Assembly (NCBI GenBank): GCA_002448445.1
Contig: DJYC01000067.1
Location: 1 to 8,523, forward strand
Direction: 5' to 3'
Length of the DNA: 8,523 bases
Source of the DNA: Treponema sp. UBA6988
GTDB lineage: Bacteria; Spirochaetota; Spirochaetia; Treponematales; Treponemataceae
Every line of letters starts with the position of its first letter. Positions within the stretch are counted from its first letter, which is position 1. Below, in pieces: positions 1 through 4,014 of this stretch. A model generated the notes under the pieces. That model made no database searches. It worked only from the letters and a program-made list of their open reading frames with translations, and was not told where the DNA came from. The position numbers were made by a program, and so were the translations under genes.

Positions 1-5
1 TAAGC

Positions 6-48
6 TAAGCCCTTTGTCCAGACAGTTTGTCTGAAAAATAACGAATTT
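6..48. repeat. IS terminal inverted repeat, OrfB end
   Basis: Pairs without gaps with 1277-1319, about 27 of 43 positions matching by eye. The matches fall in three blocks: taagcc at 6-11, agaca at 20-24 and aaaataacgaattt at 35-48. The OrfB stop codon (48-50) touches the inner edge. The arm also holds a local palindrome, agaca-gtt-tgtct (20-32). Confidence 0.6.
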
Positions 49-932
49 TATGCAGCCATCTTTTTGGTGATGATTGCAGAAGGAAAACTTCCTTCTCTGT
101 ATACTTCGTCAGGAGTTTTGTAATCCAAGCCCTGATGAATTCTTTCATTGTTGAAGAACTTTACAAAGTCTCCAAGCAGTTTTCTGAGTTCTTCTTCAGA
201 CCTGTAATCCCGAAGAAAAATCCATTCGTATTTCAATGTACGCCAGGTTCGTTCTACAAAGATGTTGTCCTTGCATCTTCCGATTCCGTCCATGCTGATT
301 TCAACATTGTAGGATTTCAGAAGTTCTATGAACTCTCCGCTGGTGTACTGAGAACCACAGTCCGTGTTGAAGACTGCCGGAATTCCATATTTTTCAAAAG
401 CTTCCTTTACGCATTCCAGACAGAAATCTGTCTTCATGCTGTCAGAAAGCCGCCAGCTTAAGATTTTCCGGCTGTACAAATCAATTACGGCTGTAAAATA
501 CATCATGCCCCACGGAGTCTTGATGTAAGTGATGTCGGTTGCCATAACCTGATTTGGGAACGCGATAAGCTTGTTCCGCAAAAGGTACGGGAACTTTCCG
601 TATGGTGCCTTTCCGCTTCTTGTCGTCTTGAAAACAGGCTTCTGGCCTTTGATTCCAAGCTCCTTATAAAGATTGCGTATAAGCTTTTCTCCTGCCCAGT
701 CGTAACCAAGCCGCTTCAGATGCTTTGACATCTTCTTGTAACCGTATGTACTGTGTGTTGACCACTCATTGATTATGGTCTTAGCCCGCTTGAGCCTTAT
801 TTTGTTTTCCTCAGCCTTCTTTTTCTGACGTTCTGCTTCAAACTTGCAGCACTCATAGTAAGTAGCCCGGGAAAGTTTCAGAATCCGACACTGTTCAAGG
901 ATTGTCAGTCTGACGCCATTCTCGTCACGCAT
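48..932 (-). CDS. IS3-family transposase OrfB (DDE integrase core)
   Basis: Catalytic half of the transposase, which cuts and joins DNA at the IS ends. The 294-residue frame has an HTH_21-like segment around residues 58-80 (STYGYKKM) and then an rve integrase core. The catalytic triad is complete: D133 in ATDITYI, D191 in NTDCGSQ and E227 in VERTWRTLKYE. There are exactly 35 residues between the second Asp and the Glu, the DD(35)E spacing of the family. The C-terminal NNERIHQGLDYKTPDEVY motif is also typical. The ATG at 932 is only a conventional start: the frame is open upstream through 974, so the working protein is most likely an OrfAB fusion of about 400 residues made by -1 frameshifting. 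Nothing suggests decay. The IS3 subgroup was not determined. Confidence 0.92.
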   Translation of the reverse strand: MRDENGVRLTILEQCRILKLSRATYYECCKFEAERQKKKAEENKIRLKRAKTIINEWSTHSTYGYKKMSKHLKRLGYDWAGEKLIRNLYKELGIKGQKPVFKTTRSGKAPYGKFPYLLRNKLIAFPNQVMATDITYIKTPWGMMYFTAVIDLYSRKILSWRLSDSMKTDFCLECVKEAFEKYGIPAVFNTDCGSQYTSGEFIELLKSYNVEISMDGIGRCKDNIFVERTWRTLKYEWIFLRDYRSEEELRKLLGDFVKFFNNERIHQGLDYKTPDEVYREGSFPSAIITKKMAA

Positions 933-958
933 GTCCTTTTGAACTAGCTGCCAGGATG

Positions 959-1249
959 CTAATCCAGATGTAGCTTTTTTTTTAACAGATCAACTTCAAG
1001 CTGCTTTTTACCAAGGGACGCAAGCATTTCCTCCTGCTTTGCCCTTAGTTTTTCGTTTTCTTCACGAAGGGCTTTCTGTTCATCTGTTTCCAGTTTTCCT
1101 TCCAGGAACAGCTCCATCCATTCAGAAAGTGTGCTTGGTGCTATGTTATATTTTGCTGCAACCTCAGCTTCTTTTGCTCTCTTTTTGAGGGCTTCCTTCG
1201 CAACTTCGATTTTGAACTTGTCTGAAAAATCTTTTCTCTTTCTTCCCAT
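959..1249 (-). CDS. IS3-family transposase OrfA (helix-turn-helix protein)
   Basis: A 96-residue DNA-binding half-transposase that in this family recognises the IS ends and helps to regulate transposition. It has an HTH_Tnp_1-type N-terminus (residues 1-50, with KYNIAPSTLSEW as the recognition-helix region). A charged heptad-like coiled coil at about residues 55-93 (EENEKLRAKQEE, LEVDLLKKK) fits the leucine-zipper multimerisation segment of OrfA proteins. An AGGA ribosome site lies 7 nt before the ATG. OrfB is in the -1 frame relative to OrfA and stays open across the OrfA end, as required for a frameshifted OrfAB fusion. Confidence 0.9.
   Translation of the reverse strand: MGRKRKDFSDKFKIEVAKEALKKRAKEAEVAAKYNIAPSTLSEWMELFLEGKLETDEQKALREENEKLRAKQEEMLASLGKKQLEVDLLKKKLHLD
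974..980 (-). promoter_or_regulatory. Programmed -1 frameshift heptamer A_AAA_AAG
   Basis: The minus strand has a run of nine A followed by G just before the OrfA stop, giving A_AAA_AAG in the OrfA frame. Slipping back one base continues in the OrfB frame as ATSGLASWQLVQKD before the OrfB Met at 932, with no stop in between. This is the classic IS3-family slippery site. No downstream stimulatory structure was assessed. Confidence 0.8.
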
Positions 1250-1276
1250 GAATTTGTCCTACCTTGAGGTTAGCAC

Positions 1277-1319
1277 AAATTCGTTATTTTATCTCCTCCA
1301 TGTCTAAATCTGAGGCTTA
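1277..1319. repeat. IS terminal inverted repeat, OrfA end
   Basis: Partner of 6-48. It is perfect over the inner 14 bp (1277-1290), then matches in two further blocks at 1301-1305 and 1314-1319. The sequence outside it (1320-1390) is very AT-rich with no recognisable gene. Confidence 0.6.
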
Positions 1320-1393
1320 TTATAAAAAGAACTTACAATAAAAAGAAAAACTACAGAAATAAAAATAATTTTTTTCTTTTTCATTTATTCCTC

Positions 1394-1417
1394 AAAAAAG
1401 GGCAGGCCAGTGGCCTG
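1394..1417 (-). terminator. Possible rho-independent terminator for the cassette genes
   Basis: On the minus strand a 6-bp GC-rich hairpin (CAGGCC, loop ACT, GGCCTG; 1403-1417) is followed by CCC and six T (1394-1399). It lies just past the attC-like site, where transcripts from the two cassette genes would arrive. The stem is short and the CCC separates it from the T run, so the call is moderate. Confidence 0.5.
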
Positions 1418-1421
1418 TCGC

Positions 1422-1484
1422 CATAACAATTGCTTAAACGGTGGCGCGGCTTGACCGCGACATCCGCTTTGAAGCTTTGTTATG
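1422..1484 (-). other. attC: attC-like integron recombination site (63 bp)
   Basis: A long imperfect palindrome bounded by cataac (1422-1427) and gttatg (1479-1484), which fit the R'' (RYYYAAC) and R' (GTTRRRY) core sites. Hand-folding the plus strand gives an outer stem 1422-1429/1477-1484, an unpaired spacer (1430-1431 and 1476), and the stem 1432-1435/1472-1475. G1471 is extrahelical. The stem continues 1436-1438/1468-1470, an unpaired C1467, then 1439-1441/1464-1466. T1463 is extrahelical, followed by a GC-rich stem to loop 1450-1454. Unpaired G and T on one arm, with an unpaired central spacer, are hallmarks of the folded attC bottom strand. Their arm makes the plus strand the bottom strand, so the cassette should read on the minus strand, as its genes do. 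The upstream gene stops 2 bp before the site. Confidence 0.75.
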
Positions 1485-1486
1485 TG

Positions 1487-1729
1487 CTATTTTTTTGCAA
1501 ATTCTTTTATTCTTAAATTAAATCTATAATATTTTTCTGCTTTGAAATATATCCAACCATCTTTATCATAAAACATTTTCGTCATATTTTCTCTTCCTAG
1601 ATTACAAAGCGATAAATCTTTGTCATATTTTTCTAATATTTTATCTGTTATCATACTTTCACTTATTTCATAAACCTTTACGTTATCCGTTTTTGAGTTT
1701 ATGTACCAAGATGAACCTAAATCATTCAT
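1487..1729 (-). CDS. Small protein homologous to the neighbouring nuclease's C-terminal domain
   Basis: An 80-residue, AT-rich frame with no family I recognise. Residues 20-80 align with the last 60 residues of the protein encoded just upstream. I count about 19 identities by hand, including IT at 27-28, KY at 34-35, CN at 42-43, D55, G58, Y61, K63, NL at 71-72 and I74. It is thus a stand-alone version of that domain without the nuclease part. It starts 22 bp after the upstream stop, so the two are probably co-transcribed. An AAGAGGA ribosome site lies 11 nt before the ATG, slightly far, and an in-frame TAA three codons upstream excludes an earlier start. Its stop codon lies 2 bp from the attC-like site. 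It could be a partner or inhibitor of the nuclease, or simply a partial duplication; the sequence does not decide. Confidence 0.7.
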   Translation of the reverse strand: MNDLGSSWYINSKTDNVKVYEISESMITDKILEKYDKDLSLCNLGRENMTKMFYDKDGWIYFKAEKYYRFNLRIKEFAKK

Positions 1730-1751
1730 ACCAAATTACTTCCTCTTATTT

Positions 1752-2612
1752 TTAATCTTTGACTAATTCTGGAATTTTCAAATTATATTTCATATAATCG
1801 CAGTTCGATATTTTATAATATAACTGCCCTCTGTTATCACAAAATACTTCATTGTTTTCAAAATTGCATGATTCTATTTTTGCTTTATATTTTTTATAGA
1901 TTTCTTCGGTTATCAATTCTTTTGGAATTTTAAATAACCGTTCTGTTGTTCGTATTTTATTGCTGGTAGGCCCTATATTACTACCCCCTGTATTTTTTAC
2001 TTTGTTTTCAATCAAACCGTTTATCTTTTTAAATCTTGTATTGATTTTGTTCTCAAGTTTTTTTTCAGAGGAACTGTTTAAACTAAAATAATGTATATCT
2101 TCTCTTAGAAATTTAGAAAGAACCAAGTCATTTTCCGAAATTATTTTACTGTATCCGGAAATATTCTTATGACCTGCCGGATAAATTTTGCTAGAATATA
2201 TAGCCTCAAATAAATTCCATTCTATGATAAAAAGATAGTTATCCGTAAGAGCTATCAAGAAATCCGGTTTTTCCTGCTTATAAACAAACCATGTATTATA
2301 CTGGTCTTTTGTGAATTTTATTTTTCCATATTTAACTTCAATCGAAAACTCTGCATGTTTCTTCAATTCATAATCTTTAGCCAATTTTTTATTTACAACC
2401 TTTACTCTTTGAGAAGTTATCGTTGGCCCACTTCTCTTACAAAAGACTATATCTCCTGCAACACCTTTCGTTCCGTCTGGATTTATATAATCTGGAATTC
2501 TGTTAAATTTATTTAATAAATATACGCTACAAAAATGATGTTCTCCAGGAGAAGAAAAGAAATTATAAAATCGACCTCTATACCATAAAATAGTCATCTC
2601 TTCTCTATACAT
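1752..2612 (-). CDS. PD-(D/E)XK nuclease-like cassette protein
   Basis: A 286-residue protein without a name I can assign. The middle carries what looks like a PD-(D/E)XK active site: D54 in GVAGDIVF, then E92 and K94 in FSIEVKYG, followed by KFTKDQYNTW with Q104 nearby. These fit the Asp and Glu-x-Lys metal-binding residues of restriction- and resolvase-type nucleases. About residues 185-225 form a basic, polar linker. Residues 227-286 form a separate domain that recurs as the next gene. No signal peptide or membrane segment is seen. I chose the ATG at 2612 because a strong GGAGG lies 6 nt upstream. The frame is open 14 codons further, to a TTG at 2654, but that would begin upstream of the recombination core. 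Location in a cassette suggests a selectable accessory role such as DNA defence, which is inference. Confidence 0.7.
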   Translation of the reverse strand: MYREEMTILWYRGRFYNFFSSPGEHHFCSVYLLNKFNRIPDYINPDGTKGVAGDIVFCKRSGPTITSQRVKVVNKKLAKDYELKKHAEFSIEVKYGKIKFTKDQYNTWFVYKQEKPDFLIALTDNYLFIIEWNLFEAIYSSKIYPAGHKNISGYSKIISENDLVLSKFLREDIHYFSLNSSSEKKLENKINTRFKKINGLIENKVKNTGGSNIGPTSNKIRTTERLFKIPKELITEEIYKKYKAKIESCNFENNEVFCDNRGQLYYKISNCDYMKYNLKIPELVKD

Positions 2613-2649
2613 CTTTTTCCTCCAAGCGCCCCAGTGCGGGCGTCCACAT
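2605..2649 (-). CDS. Possible 14-codon leader ORF starting in the recombination core
   Basis: The ATG is the ATG of the GTTATG core. It is preceded 9 nt upstream by GGAGA, which lies outside the cassette. The frame encodes MWTPALGRLEEKDV and ends in TAG at 2607-2605, overlapping the nuclease-like gene's ATG by 8 nt. This recalls ORF-11 at attI1 of class 1 integrons, a short leader ORF that boosts translation of the first cassette gene. It could be chance, since the main gene has its own GGAGG. Confidence 0.3.
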   Translation of the reverse strand: MWTPALGRLEEKDV

Positions 2650-2652
2650 AAC
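2647..2652 (-). other. Upstream GTTATG core site (cassette 5' junction)
   Basis: Minus-strand GTTATG identical to the R' core of the site at 1422-1484 and in the same orientation. The DNA upstream of it (2653-2730) does not fold into an attC, so it is better explained as an attI-like or secondary acceptor site than as the end of another cassette. A six-base match alone is weak; the pairing with the attC-like site is what gives it weight. Confidence 0.5.
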
Positions 2653-2736
2653 AAATATTCTCCATATCCGCAATAAAAGTCTTATGCTGGCAAAAAGAGA
2701 TTACGAAAGCTGCTACGCAAATGCCTTGAGCTTCTA

Positions 2737-2765
2737 ATAATATCAAATTTTGGAAAATTTTTCAA
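2737..2765 (-). promoter_or_regulatory. Sigma-70-type promoter reading into the cassette
   Basis: Minus-strand TTGAAA (2765-2760), 17 bp, TATTAT (2742-2737). It lies about 85 bp upstream of the core site at 2652 and points at the two cassette genes. This is where a cassette promoter (Pc) lies relative to attI in integrons. No other start-competent gene lies between it and the cassette. Confidence 0.6.
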
Positions 2766-2807
2766 GGTTGCTTTTACGGGATAAGTTGCGAGTTTTCAAA
2801 ATTTACC

Positions 2808-2962
2808 GCACCAGCCTACGCCGCCATGGAGCCCCGGCAGTACCGCACGGAGGGCGGTATGAGCGTTAGCGAAGGGCGGAACGGCGGTGACGAAAGAAAA
2901 CTTTCGGTCGGGTTAGAGTAAAAATAATATGGTAGAGCGGGGAAATTACCGTCCAGAAAAAG
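2808..2962. repeat. Hairpin-rich dispersed repeat, copy 1
   Basis: Non-coding. It begins with gcaccagcctacgcc (2808-2822), exactly repeated at 6990-7004. It ends with atggtagagc, nine bases, accgtcca (2929-2955), matched with the same spacing at 7228-7254. Between these ends the two copies differ in length and sequence. This copy contains hairpins TACCGC/GCGGTA (2841-2859) and CGAAAG-aaaa-CTTTCG (2891-2906). The stretch 2655-2807 before it holds only the cassette promoter and AT-rich DNA. Confidence 0.6.
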
Positions 2963-2988
2963 GAAAAATTTTGCAAAGATTTACAGAT

Positions 2989-3130
2989 CCCGAATCAAGT
3001 TCGGGATGACGGTCACTGGTTATGGATGCGGTTGCTGATCCGGATGACGTCGCTTGTTCTGGATGGCGGTCATATGTTCTTGATGGGGTTGCTGATTCTG
3101 GATGACGGGTGCTTGTTCGGGATGCGGGCG
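2989..3130. repeat. Degenerate tandem array, period about 19 bp, led by a palindrome
   Basis: Starts with the perfect palindrome CCCGAA-tcaag-TTCGGG (2989-3005). GGATG-type unit starts follow at 3004, 3024, 3042, 3061, 3081 (TGATG), 3100 and 3120, a spacing of 18-20 bp. The loose consensus is ggatgacggtcgcttgttct. In a minus-strand frame it reads as RHPELDSGS-like peptides, a known sign of intergenic repeats wrongly called as genes. It fills the gap after the stop at 3139 and is not a CRISPR, because there are no constant-repeat/unique-spacer units. Confidence 0.65.
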
Positions 3131-3138
3131 AGAGGGAA

Positions 3139-3648
3139 TTAGTCTGCAATGTAGGCGGCCATGAATGCACCGTCGGCGGCTTCCATGAGCATTGCCTCGC
3201 AGGTAAGGTCGCCGTATGCGCAGTAGGGAAAAAGGGAACCGTCGGCGGCTGTTAGGGGAATAAAAAGTTCAACGGGGTCTTGCAAGAGAATGCTCTGCTC
3301 GTCAATAAAATGCAGGTAAACTTTTTCTAGGTCTACTTTGCTGGACGGGATTCTAAAGAGGGGGGTGTAGATTGCATGGGAAGAAGGCGTTACCGTAAAG
3401 ATGTGGCTTTTTGTGCCGCACATGGCTATCATCATGAAGGAACGGTCGGTTTTGTTTTCGACGTCGAAGTGGAACTCCTCCCCCAGGCGAAGCTCCATCC
3501 AGGTCTTTGAGTCAAAGCGACTTCTTAGCATGCCGTCCGGGGATGCCTTGTTTACGATGAACAAAAAGACGGCTGCGGCAAGGGCAAAGACAAGCAGAGG
3601 CATGCATATAAAAAACAGTAATTTTTTTAGCTGTTTTCCTTCATCCAT
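3139..3648 (-). CDS. Membrane-anchored protein of unknown function
   Basis: A 169-residue protein that I do not recognise. It has a short charged N-terminus (MDEGKQLKK), one strong hydrophobic segment at about residues 10-33, and then a soluble domain of about 135 residues that should face the periplasm or exterior. The soluble part has alternating hydrophobic stretches suggesting beta strands and three cysteines (C77, C142 and C149 by my count). There is no lipobox. Its start overlaps the end of the DtxR-like gene by 22 bp in another frame, and no clear ribosome site precedes the ATG. Translation is therefore probably coupled to the upstream gene. Being last in an ilvB-regulator operon gives little clue to its role; a link to metal sensing is possible but unsupported. 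Confidence 0.75.
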   Translation of the reverse strand: MDEGKQLKKLLFFICMPLLVFALAAAVFLFIVNKASPDGMLRSRFDSKTWMELRLGEEFHFDVENKTDRSFMMIAMCGTKSHIFTVTPSSHAIYTPLFRIPSSKVDLEKVYLHFIDEQSILLQDPVELFIPLTAADGSLFPYCAYGDLTCEAMLMEAADGAFMAAYIAD

Positions 3649-4001
3649 TTTTCTATGCCACGCTTAACGTCGTCGTCTATGTCGTGCTCGATTTTGCACG
3701 CATTCTCTTCGGCCTGTTCTTCGCTAACACCGGTTATCTTCTGGAGAAATCTCGTAAGCAACACATGCCGGGCATAGATTTCGTCAGCAAGTTTCTTTCC
3801 CTCTTCCGTAAGTTCCAGGGAACCTATCTTGCCTACAAAGACGTAGCCCTTTTCTTCCAGAATGCTCATTGCCCGGCTTACGCTGGGTTTTGACACATTC
3901 AGTCTGCGGGCAACGTCTACAGAGCGGGCAATTCCGTTCTCTTCTTTTAGGCACAAGATTGCCTCGAGGTAGTCCTCTCCTGATTCGTGTATATCGTTCA
4001 T
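3627..4001 (-). CDS. DtxR/MntR-family metal-dependent transcriptional regulator
   Basis: A 124-residue repressor-type protein. It has a winged helix-turn-helix at about residues 5-70 (SVDVARRLNVSKPSVSRAMSILEEKGYV, wing near GSLELTEEGKKLA) and a dimerisation/metal domain at 75-124. Candidate ligands fall at DtxR-like numbering: D10, E13, H79, C102, E105 and H106 (ACKIEHDID). A cysteine takes the place of the MntR glutamate at the 102 position, as in DtxR. E83 of DtxR is replaced by Thr. There is no SH3-like third domain, so it is the short MntR-like form. Whether it senses Fe, Mn or another metal cannot be read from the sequence. It starts 13 bp after the ilvB stop, with GGAGG 5 nt before the ATG, so it is probably in the ilvB operon. 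Confidence 0.9.
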   Translation of the reverse strand: MNDIHESGEDYLEAILCLKEENGIARSVDVARRLNVSKPSVSRAMSILEEKGYVFVGKIGSLELTEEGKKLADEIYARHVLLTRFLQKITGVSEEQAEENACKIEHDIDDDVKRGIEKWMKENS

Positions 4002-4014
4002 CTGCGCCTCCGCG

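Larger units (their letters stand above)
6..1319 (-). mobile_element. IS3-family insertion sequence, apparently intact
   Basis: Two consecutive minus-strand genes with the IS3 layout (OrfA with a helix-turn-helix, OrfB with a DDE integrase core in the -1 frame) lie between inverted ends. The strongest end match is a perfect 14-bp inverted repeat (aaaataacgaattt, 35-48 against 1277-1290). Extending outwards without gaps gives two more matching blocks, agaca and taagcc, at the same offsets, so the ends are placed at about 6 and 1319. No target-site duplication could be found, and the ends do not start with the TG usual in the family. The exact boundaries are therefore uncertain, and the left end may lie outside the window. 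The element sits about 100 bp beyond the attC-like site at 1422-1484. Confidence 0.8.
1427..2651 (-). mobile_element. Putative single integron gene cassette (about 1.2 kb)
   Basis: Two GTTATG core sites in the same orientation (minus strand, 2652-2647 and 1427-1422) define the unit. Integrases cut between the G and the first T of GTTRRRY, so an excised circle would run from 2651 to 1427. The unit holds two co-directional genes and ends in the attC-like site, as a cassette should. It is markedly more AT-rich than the genes on either side, which suggests transfer. No integrase gene lies in the window, so this would be an orphan cassette or the remnant of a larger array. Confidence 0.65.

Noticed and set aside
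2613..2654. Longer N-terminus of the nuclease-like protein from TTG at 2654
   Set aside because: It would start upstream of the recombination core with no good ribosome site. The ATG at 2612 has GGAGG at ideal spacing.
2647..2740. A second attC upstream of the cassette
   Set aside because: A cataag/gttatg pair is only about 40 bp apart and its arms do not pair beyond five bases.
2989..3130. CRISPR array
   Set aside because: Unit length is about 19 bp with no unique spacers and no cas genes.
2946..3170. Minus-strand frame of 74 codons with RHPELDSGS-like peptides
   Set aside because: It is a translation of the 19-bp array and its palindrome and overlaps the end of the membrane-protein gene. 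This is a well-known artefact of intergenic repeats.
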